A stretch of DNA of 64,000 nt from Acorus gramineus (lineage: Eukaryota > Streptophyta > Magnoliopsida > Acorales > Acoraceae): NCBI GenBank assembly GCA_030737835.1, contig CM060851.1, positions 3,500,615 to 3,564,614 on the forward strand, written 5' to 3'. The translations under genes and the position numbers were made by a program. Below, piece after piece: positions 12,141-23,011 of the stretch (position 1 is the first letter of the stretch; every line of letters starts with the position of its first letter). The notes under the pieces are model-generated. The model ran no database searches. It was not told where the DNA came from and saw only the letters and a program-made list of their open reading frames with translations.

Positions 12141-15100
12141 TTGGTATAACATGTGATGTGTGATATAAGTTTAGGCCTAAAGCAATACCTCTCAATCCTA
12201 ACTAATAAAATTGGTTATTTAATTTTTTAAAGGAGTTCATAATATTCAACTGATTTAAAAATTAATATTATTATATGTTTAATTACATAATTGATATTTT
12301 TATTTATTTCCATTCATTAAATATTTATAAAAAAAATTACTTTTTTTAATTATTGTGATACGTGCAAAGAAATAAATTTTACAACTATATATATAATAAT
12401 ATGATTATTTTAGACATTTAAATCAAAATCGTTTCCATTTTTCATGTATGAACCAAACACTTGAAAATGATTCTTTGGATAAATCCACTAAGGAGCCAAA
12501 CAGTTTTGATGGAATCAGGATTCCTGATAAAATAATTTCTGATAAAGTAATTTCACCCAGAAAAATGGCACGAACCAGACGGGACCTGTAAAATTGATTT
12601 TTTAGATTATGAAAATCATAATAAAATATCCAAATTAAATAGATAGTCTAGCTCTTAATGCTAAAAACACGGTTCAGTTAATCATAAACACACCATTCCT
12701 CACCACTCACTGGTTTATTATGGACAGGAACCATCATGCACATCAATATAGTCCAAGAAAGATAAACTGCCAGCCAGAAACAAAAGAGAAACAAACTGCA
12801 TGCAAATGAAACAATTCGTGGAAACATGTCCATCATGCACATCAATATAGTCCTTGAAAGATAAACTGCCAGCCATAAACTAAAGAACAATCCATCCATT
12901 GGACAGGTAACTAAACAGTCATAACAAAATCTGAACAGCGAAAACAAACCAGATGCAACACTGCGTTCTTCACATGATGACTCCCAACTTTTCAGATGAA
13001 ACCATCAACACCAGCTGTAACAATAGATTGACAAGCATTTCAATGTAGCAATGACACTAATACATTCGGCCATGCAGTTATGAAAAACCTACAGTATTTT
13101 TTCACCCCTCTTCACTCCCATGTAAATCAACTGGTAACAATTATGTTGTACAGATTAGGATAATATTGTCATTGGTGCTAATTTGACATCTATACCAGTG
13201 TATTTGATATTACATATTCTACCACTCACCCAATTAACAGATTAAACATAGTTGACACAGGGAATAGATACTGCATATTCTACCACTCACCCAATATTAC
13301 ATATTCTACCACTCAACCAAGCACAGGGAATAGATATTGCAGTTTTCACCAAATCAATTAAATAGAAATGGACCAGTAGCAGCATTAAGCAGGCACAATG
13401 ACAAAACACAATATCATTAGTGTCTTTCAGACCTCATAACGACTGGACAACATATGCATTGACAGTAAAATTAGCCATACACAGCATGACATGATAAAAA
13501 AGTGAGGGGAAAAAAGATGATAATGGCAACAGGGGTAGTTCTAGTTTATGTTATGGGACAGCAGTGGAGGTGGAGGAGGAGATGGTGCCAGTGACAAGGG
13601 CAAAAATGAATACCAACAGAACCAAGACCAAGGTTTTCTTGCCTCCTCCACACTAACCAGCTACAAAACAAGAGCTTGTAACACATCAAGTTGTGGTGCC
13701 TACTGCCTTCTTGCCTCCACACTAATTATTGGGAACCAAAGCAGAAAAAGGAGTATCTCTTAATCAAGGAGTGTCAATGACCTGAATTATCTTCAGTCAA
13801 TCAAAGTAACATCATTATCCGTATGCACCATGATTATGACAAATAAATCACTTATATGATTCACTTCACCACCTGGATTAAAATACTTCTGTCCACATTC
13901 CTAAAGGACCGTGATTTGCTCATGCATTATGCTCACATTTTGACAAAAGATTCACTCAAGCTCATGGTTATATCATGATATACAGTGATACTATGAGTCT
14001 ATGACAATTCAATACGAGACAATGCCATGATAATTCAACATAAAGCCAACTTCCAACCGGTGTCGTGTGATCCCTTCTTTTGGTGAATTCTTGACTAGCA
14101 TGTGTCCACCCTGATCCATAGACAGAATCATCACAGCAAAAGTTTCTAAGAAAAATTTCTGGCAACGCCATGAGGTGGTTCAAACTATAAGATGTATAAA
14201 TACTCAGAACGAATGAATCATTACGCTTAGATAGAGGTAATAGGCGAGAGCACGATGCGCCAGGTTAGGATTGGGACTTGGGAATGGATGTGCCTAGCGC
14301 CTTGTGAATCGCACTTTTCATTCAACTCCTCCCTAGCTCCCCTAAGGAAACTCATTGATAGCCAAGCAGGCAATAAAGCCAAAGGTAAGTAGTGCCTTGT
14401 TTCGTAGATGAGAATCTGCATATCTGCATGAGTGCACCCAAATTTCGATACACCAAACTCAGCAGGAATAAACAAGAGCCATGCCTTTCCTTTATCTGCA
14501 GGTGGGAACCTTAATCCCTTGAGACTATATCATGACCTCCATCCCTGAATGATACTGACTTGTTCTTCTCATCAAATTTGGTGCTTTATTATCCCTGGTT
14601 GCTATATCCTTTAACAGGAAAGTCAATCCAGCAACTACCTATCAGGACAGTCTGTATTATAATAAATGATCTATACCTATTAACCATGAATTCATAAGCA
14701 GATTGAGATGTACAAATTCTTTGGGAGAGAAGGGTGGGAGATGAAAGGTTTTACAGCTTTGTTGAAAAGTAAATTCACCTTCTTTGATCAAATTTAGGAG
14801 CTGTGAACTTTCATAACACAGTAGAGTGAGTCATTCAGCAGGGAGACCATTTGCCCACCAGGATTGTGGCAAGGCCAGGTACTGAAGACCCATAGCAGTA
14901 GCTTCTCTGTTTTTTCTTTGCTCAAAATTTTTATGGTAGGAAGAAACCAAAGGAACGACAAAGAAAGTTCTAAGTTAGGTCAGAGAACAAGACTTCACTT
15001 TAATCAAACAGATTCTAGCTTGCTCAAAATCGTGCTCCTCAAACCATATTTTTTTTCCCTTTTTTCAAGTCCAGCTATGCCTGCTTCTAGACCATTTCCT

Positions 15101-15351
15101 TATGTATAAAGGCTTCCATCATATATATAGGCAATCAAATCTTTTTCTTTTTTTTTGAAATAAATATGGAGAGTCTTATTGAAAAGAAACCCAGTCGAGG
15201 AATCTCCTTACATTAGAAAAAAGAAAAGAAGAAGAAACAAAACAAAATGAAAGGAAAATACAACAAGAAACCCAAAAAATCCTTGTTCAACTCCTCCCGC
15301 ACCAATTACCCCCCATGATCGAAGAAATTGTTGCTTCTTCCAAAATAAATG
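12141..15351. other. Intergenic region, no supported gene
   Basis: Low-complexity and AT-rich. The only clear structure is a direct repeat of about 48 bp at 12732-12779 and 12831-12878 (period 99, CATCATGCACATCAATATAG...). Short variants of ATTCTACCACTCA recur at 13216-13315. Around 15150-15280 is a purine-rich stretch that looks like a retroposon tail. No exon-like block was convincing. Confidence 0.45.
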
Positions 15352-16027
15352 ACCCAATCACAAAGAAGAGAAGAAATGGACGCCCATGTATTTTCGAAAT
15401 CTTACAAATCTGATTTTGAAAATTTGTTACAAGAATAACGGAGTAGACAAGAACTGAAAGAACTAGTGTAAAAATCCTTTTAGCTACCAATCATTCCTAA
15501 CTCCATAAACCATAAATGAATAAACCGAAGTAAAAACTTGCACCTACAAATTTTATATAAATAACAGCCCAACACAGTCGTTAATGCATAGCATAGAAAA
15601 CCTACCACCTGATTCAATCATAGACATTCTCATCATCTCAATCGACAAAAATAATTAGCAGTTCACTCATTTATCTAGAATTCGATGCCACCCAATCACA
15701 AAGAAGAGAAGAAATGGACGCCCATGTATTTTCGAAATCTTACAAATCTGATTTTGAAAATTTGTTACAAGAATAACGGAGTAGACAAGAACTGAAAGAA
15801 CTAGTGTAAAAATCCTTTTAGCTACCAATCATTCCTAACTCCATAAACCATAAATGAATAAACCGAAGTAAAAACTTGCACCTACAAATTTTATATAAAT
15901 AACAGCCCAACACAGTCGCTAATGCATAGCATAGAAAACCAACCACCTGATTCAATCATAGACATTCTCATCATCTCAATCGACAAAAATAATTAGCAGT
16001 TCACTCATTTATCTAGAATTCGATGCC
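15352..16027. repeat. Near-perfect tandem duplication, 338-bp unit x 2
   Basis: The segment from ACCCAATCACAAAGAAGAGA to ...AATTCGATGCC occurs twice back to back (about 15352-15689 and 15690-16027). I saw two base differences between the copies (GTCGTTAATG/GTCGCTAATG and AACCTACC/AACCAACC), so the duplication is recent. It lies 3' of PDX1. Confidence 0.93.
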
Positions 16028-16646
16028 TATACAACAATATATACATTCCATAGTTTCCTTATTGTTCCAAGGATCCATTTTTGAATGAATAAAAGAACCT
16101 CAATCTACTTCTTCATTTAACAAGCCTCGTGTTATCCTGAGACAGTGGAATACTAATAGAACAATTAATCAAACTCAAGGGAAAACAAACGTTTAAAAAA
16201 AAAAATGGGATTAGTACACAACAGAAAAGTCACAGGAATTCATATAGGTAAATCGAAGGACCCAAAATGCAAAATTACTGCCAATCCAACAATTTCCATA
16301 TAAGATACTAGTGTATTATTAGACATACTAGACTATAAAGGGCCCGAATTTAGCCGAGACAAGACACTAGACAATCCATGTATGTTCTTGTCCAACCGTC
16401 CCCAGGTAAAAGACAGCCTTGTTGAAAAAGAAAAACCACCATCCAGCCAAACAGGCAGACATAAGGCAAGCAGTAATAGTTGTAACAGGAGTAACAAAAA
16501 ATTAACAAGAATTATGCCAACATAATCCCCATGGAGAACCTTGTAGCTGACATGGAAAGAAAGAGGTGAAAAGTTGGAAGGACGACAGAGATGAAGGAAA
16601 AGGCAAGAAGAGTGTGTATGCCTAGATATAACCAGGTGCGCGGCAC

Positions 16647-17603
16647 TCACTCAGAGCGCTCTGCATACCTCTCACCACGGCCCTCCTTCAGGTTGATGCC
16701 GACCATAGCCTCTCCAAGTCCACAACTGATATCGGCGAGGATGTCAGGATCCCTATAGTGGGTGACGGCCTGGACAATGGCTCGAGCGCGGCGAGCAGGG
16801 TCCCCACTCTTGAAGACCCCCGACCCGACAAAGACACCATCACAGCCAAGCTGCATCATGAGGGCCGCATCAGCGGGGGTGGCAACCCCTCCTGCGGCAA
16901 AGTGGACAACGGGGAGACGGCCGAGCTGCTTGGTCTGCATGACGAGATCATAGGGGGCGGCGATGCGCTTGGCGAAGGAGAAAACCTCGTCGTCATCCAT
17001 GCTGCGAAGGGAGCGGATGTCACCCATGACAGAGCGCACGTGGCGCACTGCCTCAACGATGTCCCCTGTGCCGGCCTCCCCCTTGGTGCGGATCATGGAG
17101 GCCCCCTCGCGGATGCGGCGCAAGGCTTCCCCGAGGTTGCGGCAGCCGCACACAAAAGGGATGCTGAAGTTGTGCTTGTTGATATGATGGTCATCATCAG
17201 CGGGCGTGAGGACCTCACTCTCATCGATGTAATCAACGCCGATGGCCTCAAGGATCTGGGCCTCAACGAAGTGGCCAATACGAGCCTTGGCCATGACAGG
17301 AATGGTAACAGCCTGTTTGATCTCCTTGATGAGGGCGGGGTCGCTCATGCGGGCCACGCCACCCTGGGCACGGATGTCTGCAGGGACGCGCTCCAGGGCC
17401 ATAACGGCGCAGGCACCGGCCTCTTCGGCGATGCGAGCCTGTTCGGCGTTCACCACGTCCATGATGACACCTCCCCTAAGCATCTGAGCCAGACCCACCT
17501 TCACAGAGAAGGGGGATGTCTTCTTACCGGTATCGGAGATGGCAGCCACACCGCCACCATTGCCATACACGGTAACCACACCACTGTTCGTACCCGAAGA
17601 CAT
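16647..17603 (-). CDS. PDX1: Pyridoxal 5'-phosphate synthase subunit PDX1 (PdxS family)
   Basis: Synthase subunit of the two-protein vitamin B6 pathway. It condenses a pentose phosphate, glyceraldehyde 3-phosphate and ammonia (supplied by the glutaminase PDX2) into PLP, normally in the cytosol as a dodecamer of (beta/alpha)8 barrels. The frame is a complete single exon of 318 residues, close to the usual 309-315. Key residues are present: D49 (MDVV), K106 in VMAKARIGH and K174 in [10 protein letters not shown]. The lysine spacing of 68 equals that of the catalytic pair in Arabidopsis PDX1.3. Phosphate-loop GEAGTG (175-180) and FVGSGVF (258-264) are intact, so it should be active rather than a PDX1.2-like pseudo-enzyme. 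The coding region is GC-rich against AT-rich flanks. The ATG follows a spliced leader. Confidence 0.97.
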   Translation of the reverse strand: MSSGTNSGVVTVYGNGGGVAAISDTGKKTSPFSVKVGLAQMLRGGVIMDVVNAEQARIAEEAGACAVMALERVPADIRAQGGVARMSDPALIKEIKQAVTIPVMAKARIGHFVEAQILEAIGVDYIDESEVLTPADDDHHINKHNFSIPFVCGCRNLGEALRRIREGASMIRTKGEAGTGDIVEAVRHVRSVMGDIRSLRSMDDDEVFSFAKRIAAPYDLVMQTKQLGRLPVVHFAAGGVATPADAALMMQLGCDGVFVGSGVFKSGDPARRARAIVQAVTHYRDPDILADISCGLGEAMVGINLKEGRGERYAERSE

Positions 17604-17647
17604 GCTTTCTGCTCCTCTGCCTCAAGAGATGGTGGTTTTCTTGCTTC

Positions 17648-17900
17648 CTGTAAAATGTAAATACGATAAAATTATTCAATACAAATTTAATATGACCATT
17701 CAAGAAATTCCTTAATACAGGAAGAAGGGAATCAAAACAAAAGAAAAGCATATATTGAAAGAATAAAAACAGAGAGAGAGAGAGAGAGACATTCATACCT
17801 ACCAAGTGAAGGAACTGGACAGATTCGAGAAAGAAGGGGAAGGAGGAGAGGAGGTTGAGATGGCGGTGGGAATGGGTGGGGAGGGCATAAATAGGGGAGG
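17648..17900 (-). promoter_or_regulatory. PDX1 core promoter, leader and 5'UTR intron
   Basis: On the minus strand a donor AG/GTATGAATG at 17798 and an acceptor TTTTACAG at 17648 bound a likely 151-bp leader intron that ends 44 nt before the ATG. Just inside the donor is a CT microsatellite (GA on plus, 17770-17789). A TATA-like CTATTTATG lies at 17887-17895, placing transcription start near 17860. Inferred from sequence only. Confidence 0.6.
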
Positions 17901-18099
17901 TATGAAGGGATCGGTCTAGATTCTTCCACTTGGTCACGTATCTCTGCCCATTAAATTCATTTATCTTGGATTTTTATTTTCTTTCTTTCTCTGTTCCATG
18001 TATCCAACTCAGACGGATTGGGTTGAATTGAAAGCTTGCCCAAACTTAACCCGCAATACATATAGCTCAATCGGACCCGAACCTCAACCCAAAACCCCT

Positions 18100-18500
18100 T
18101 TTTGGATGGGGAATAAAATGAAAATACACGTGGATAAATGGAAATAAAACAAAAAAATGTGTTTGGATGAGTGAGTATAATATGGTATATGTATGTCAGA
18201 ATAAACTGATATAAAATGGTATATGTATTCCAACCAACCCCTGGAATTAAAGTTATTCTAGGTTATTCCACTTAAATAATATGTGGGCCCACTGTCAAAT
18301 CAACTGTCACCACTTCTTATAAATCACTTATCAAATCAACTATCATTATTTTTTCACCTTTTAGACCACTTTATTCACATTTTACCCAAACAACAAAAAC
18401 TTTATTATTATGTTTTCTAATGAAAATAATTCAAAACACAACCAAACACAAAATTATTTTATCCTTATTTATATTAGAATAGTAATAAACATAAGAATAA
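18100..18500. mobile_element. MITE, same family as the element at 47590-48001
   Basis: The left end CCCCTTTTTGGATGGGGAAT and the interior (TTAAAGTTATTCTAG, CCCACTGTCAAATCAAC, CACATTTTACCCAAACAAC) match, in order, the reverse complement of 47590-48001 over several hundred bases. The right end is less clear. Confidence 0.65.
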
Positions 18501-18940
18501 CTTAATTTTATATTTAAACGGGGGCGAAGAGTGCAACCAAAGCTCGAATCCGACCTCTATCCACAAGTTCGGGTTAGGGTTGAACCCGAGCTTGGATCGG
18601 GTTTGGGTTTTACTTGTTAAACATGTGTTGAGAAAGCAATATATATCGAACCATAGTATTTTGTTAAAAAAAAAAATCATCTTCATCTAGCCTTTTGTAA
18701 AAAAAGAAAACAAAGAAAAAAAAACTACATCCATGAATTCAAATAAATAACACAACAACAAAGTAACAAATATCCGAGAACAATCAAGCGCACAAAACCA
18801 AACTCTCTGCGATGATGGTCCGATGGTCAGCGAGGGTGGGACGGACGGCAAGAGTCGGACGGTCGGTGAGGATCTGTGATGGTCGATGATTCACATGTTG
18901 TGTTGAGGGCTGAGCTTTCTCTTTTTTTAGTGTTCGTGAC

Positions 18941-19791
18941 TAGGGCTACAACTTGGGTTTGGTTGAACCTGATTTTTACATGGGTTGGGTTGACCAAATC
19001 GGATTCGGGTTGACCAATTCGAGTTGACTCACAAATCGGGTTGGATTCGGGTTGATCTTACTTACAACCCGACCCAACCCTAACCTGTAAACTAATAGTT
19101 AAAAAAAAAAAGATCATAGCCGTTCATTCTGTAGCTTCTAATCTGAGTAGTCTAAATTTTAGGTAAACCTAGCTAATCTTATGGGTTGGGTCGGGTTGAT
19201 TTATTTAATTTGCACATCATGTTAGAAATTCGGGTTGGGTCGGGTTGGTTTATTTAATTACGGGTTGGGTTCGGGTTAGTCCAATTCGGGTTGAAAATTG
19301 GGTTGGGTCGGGTTAGGGTTGAGTAGTTTGGAATTCGGGTTGACCCCAACCCGAACCCAACCCGCCCGAGTTTAGGGCTGGTAAACGAGCCGAGCAGCTA
19401 GGGCTCGGCTCGGTTAAAGCTCGCTCAGGCTCGTTCGATTAGACAAACGAGCCGAGCTTGAACAATTTTTAAAGCTTGGTTTGTAAACGAGCCGAGCCCG
19501 AGCTCGAGCTTATGTTACTTTCAAAGGTGCTGGGATTTGTGAAATGTGACTTCTCAAATGCTAAACAACTTTTTTTTTTAACTAAATAAGCTCGAGCAGA
19601 GCCTTGATTCGAGCTTTGGCTTGGCTTGTTTAACAAACGAGCCGAGCCGAGCTTCAACCGAGCTTTTCACGAGCCCAACGAGCCGAGCTTGAACACAAAA
19701 TGAAGCTCGTTCTCGAGCCGAGCCGAGCCTGAGCAAATCAAAGCTCGGCTCCTTCGGCTCGTTTACCACCCCTACCCGAGTTGTAGCCCTA
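18941..19791. mobile_element. hAT-type MITE (outer element of a nested pair)
   Basis: Begins TAGGGCTACAACTTGGGTT and ends with the inverse AACTCGGG...GTAGCCCTA. It is flanked by the perfect 8-bp duplication TTCGTGAC at 18933-18940 and 19792-19799. Eight-bp duplications and TAGGG termini are typical of hAT elements. The interior consists of GGGTTGGGTCGGGTT words on both strands. Without the inner insertion it would be about 440 bp. Confidence 0.88.
19373..19774. mobile_element. hAT-type MITE inserted inside another MITE
   Basis: Termini TAGGGCTGGTAAACGAGCCG and CGGCTCGTTTACCACCCCTA are inverted copies. It is flanked by the perfect 8-bp duplication CCCGAGTT at 19365-19372 and 19775-19782. The duplicated target is the distal arm of the outer element, which proves the order of insertion. 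Same family as 9056-9485 but better preserved. Confidence 0.9.
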
Positions 19792-19799
19792 TTCGTGAC

Positions 19800-21559
19800 G
19801 GTGAGGAATGATTGAAGGATGAAGAGAGAGTTCTAGTGTTAGGTTGTAATGAATGGTTGTGATTTTATTTTGATAAATGGATGATCCAGATTTGTTATTA
19901 AATGATCCAGATTTGATAAGGAATGGATGGTCCAGATTTGTTATTTGGTTTAGATTGCAATGAATGGTTAATTTGTTATTTTGATAAGTATGTGAATAGT
20001 CTAGATTTGATATGTGATTGTTTATGTAAGCCCATTTTTACTTTAGGTTCAGGTTTAACCCGACCAATCCGAGACCTAAACCCAACTGGTTGAATTTAAT
20101 TGAAAAAAATTCAAACCGGAACTCGTCCACGAGTTAGGTTGGATCTGATTCAATATGTCTAAGTTGCACCTCTATCATGTTCTCCATTTTCTTTTTCTTT
20201 TTCTTTTTTTTTTTTTTTTTTTTTTTTTGCTTTTTATTCAAGCGACATCATTGCTCATTCCAAATCGGCTTTAATGTTTTTTTGGCATCTATCCAGAAGT
20301 CTCCACCAACCAACTTTATGTCGTGCTTAATAACAAAATTAAAAATGGATTCGGATGCAAATCAAAGAAAATCTTGAAAAAATGAGATGACGAAAGGGTC
20401 AGTTTTTGTATTTTTATTATAAGATAAGATTAAAGGCATATAATAATTTTATTTGATGGTTCTAATTTCATATAATACCAAATTTTTTTTTATTAATTCA
20501 AATCAATAGTTTTGCATCAGACTATCAGTTTTAGTTTTTTTTTTTTTTTTTGACATACGAGTCAGACTATCATTTGAAAACTCTATATGAGGATTGTTTT
20601 TCGTTTTCTATAAATATTTAATGAATATTCTATGTAAGTTTATTTTTTTTTTATCAAATTTTCAGAAATATTCTAGGTATATTCTACCAATTTAAATGTA
20701 TTGAAAATGCGTTTATTTAAATTTCTCATGAGATTTTAAAAAAATTTAATATAATATTTCTAAATGATTAAATGCCTACGGTAAAAATAAAAAAATATCA
20801 ACTGTGTTTTTTCCTTAATGTGTTAAAAATAAACTATTATTTATTGTAAGATTAACCACCCATAAACTTTAATTGGATAATGGTAAGAGGTGATGTGGAT
20901 TAAACACATAATATCAGGGGATTATATGCATATTTTAGAAAATAAGAGGTCGATTTGCAATATTTTAGAAGATTATATAAATATATGTTTTTAAAGTGAT
21001 GTTAAATAACGAAATATTTCACAAATATTCCTTCTAAACTAACAATAATTTTACTGGGGAGTTTTTTTTTTTTTTGTTTAACAGGAGGGGTGATATGGAT
21101 ATCAGCGGGGGTACATGCATTTTTCCCAATAATGAAACGGTGGTGCACAATAATAATAGTAATAATAATTATAATATGAAAAAAAAACAAGTCGACAAGG
21201 ACCGCAATCCCAAGTGCGAGCGATTCAATTACTAATGGTCTATGCATGCATTAGGACAAACGAACCAGAAAACAAACGCGATGATGCAATATTTTTGTTA
21301 CGTATTTGTGGATGTCTTGATGATGATGATCCAAGCGCATACGAGCAAAATCATTGAACTATTATTATTCTCTGCCCAGTTTATGAGGTCTCCCTGTGGC
21401 AACAGCAGCCCGCCTTTCATTCCCCATCACCAATGCCCTTCACGCTTTCATTTGCAACTTGGTCACCTTCTGTCCCTGAGCCTGATGGAGAAAACAAGAT
21501 AATATAAAAAGGAAGGAAAAAAAAAGAAGAGAGAATCAGATGAACAAGAATAAAAAAAA
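19800..21559. other. Intergenic region with GGGTT-rich repeat debris
   Basis: Around 20030-20165 is another CCCGACC/GGTT-rich block ending in GTTGCACCTCTA, perhaps the far arm of a larger, older MITE whose left end could be near 18525 (AGAGTGCAACC). The match is weak. Long T tracts lie near 20186-20228. No gene seen. Confidence 0.4.
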
Positions 21560-21840
21560 GGGTTTTTTTATTTATTTTTAAGTCCCCACAAACTATAGAA
21601 TTTAGTGATCGATTCCTCATTTCTTTATATTTTGATTTTAGTCATCAGATTTAAAGGATATGTTCTTTTTTAATCCCTCTGAGGGACTAAAAACAAATTA
21701 AATAATTTAGGAATAAGTCCCTCCTAAAGGTTAAAAGGAAACATATCCTTTAAATCTGGAGACTAAAACCAAAATATAGAGAAGTGAGGGATCGATCAAT
21801 AAATCTCATAGTTTGTGGGGACTTGAAAGAAAAAAACCCC
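21560..21840. mobile_element. Fold-back MITE
   Basis: The left arm GGGTTTTTTT...AAGTCCCCACAAACTAT is mirrored by the right arm ATAGTTTGTGGGGACTT...AAAAAAACCCC. The inner parts (TTTAAAGGATATGTTC and AACATATCCTTTAAA) are also complementary, so the whole 281 bp can fold into one hairpin. A-rich flanks hide the target duplication. Confidence 0.8.
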
Positions 21841-22031
21841 AAAAAAATGAAAGAAAAAACAACAGTAATTGGTATACTGGACAATTATATCTCATTCACC
21901 CTCAAAAACACTACACATTCTAGAAATAGGCTAACTGGAAGGTCTTGTTGCACTGAAACACAATCTGCAGCATCTCCAAATGGCTATAACCATTCATCTG
22001 ATCACAAGCACACAGTGGCTTGGTAGAGACC

Positions 22032-22979
22032 TCACTCCAGCTGCTGAAGGTTAAATCGCAGGATATGCAAATAGTAGCTTATGTCTGTAGTACTAGTTAC
22101 AGATGAGGCCTGAACCACTGTAGTAATATATGGTGTATTGTCATTTAGACCCTGTATAACAACAATAAAACTTTTATCTCAAAAATGTGAGATCAACTCC
22201 GTGGTTTTGCCATTCAGCTCTATCAACGGAAACTTGTTTCCTGTTGTCATCTATGTCTCTACCTTTTTCTCTCACCTTATTTTCTTTTGGAGCAACCCTT
22301 GAATTTTGCACAAATATATTCATTCTTTTTTTTTAATTGCAGTCTTTCATGTGTTGTCACTCATTTGCCTCGACGTTCTCACATCTACATTCATGTCCCG
22401 GACATGTTATTTCTCAATTTAACTTGTTACTCGTAAAACATTTTTGGCATTTTATCTTATGAAAGAAAAATTCTCAGCCTCATGAGTATCGGATGGTTAC
22501 ATAACACACAAACAAAACTTCCCCACTTTAGCTCGCTTGCATTGATTTTATGAATAACATCAATTGGGCGATTCCATATAATAAAAACACTTGATCTTAT
22601 GTATTTATCGTCCATATGTGACTTGCTAAAATTACATTCTATATATTCTGCAAACAATGTACTTACTTTAAAGCCTCTAAATTCCACATTCCTATGTACC
22701 AAAAAAAGGCACTAACTGTATTAAATCACTCTAACACACCCCACTTCTTCCCTAAATAATATGTAGAAAAAGCAACATGATCGATCAGCAAAAGTAGAAC
22801 AGGTTCACAACATTACCACAAGGAAGGGGTAGTTTGCTCTCAAACTGTAGATGATGCCATCCTCAGCAGGGGAGAGTTTACTGATTTCTGTAGATTAATA
22901 AAATAATGTGAGTGCCACTATACCAGGAAACACCAAAGTTATTACTCATGTGATAAAAATAAAACAAAAACTCCAAAGA

Positions 22980-23011
<32 letters not shown>

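Noticed and set aside
16758-17660. Plus-strand open frame of 300 codons opposite PDX1
   Set aside because: It mirrors the GC-rich PDX1 coding strand. The peptide is rich in His, Asp and Gly without any family motif, a typical antisense artefact of high third-position GC.
18520-20165. Third, larger nested element around the two hAT-type MITEs
   Set aside because: GTGCAAC-containing ends and GGGTT-rich arms hint at it, but the terminal match is short and no target duplication was found.
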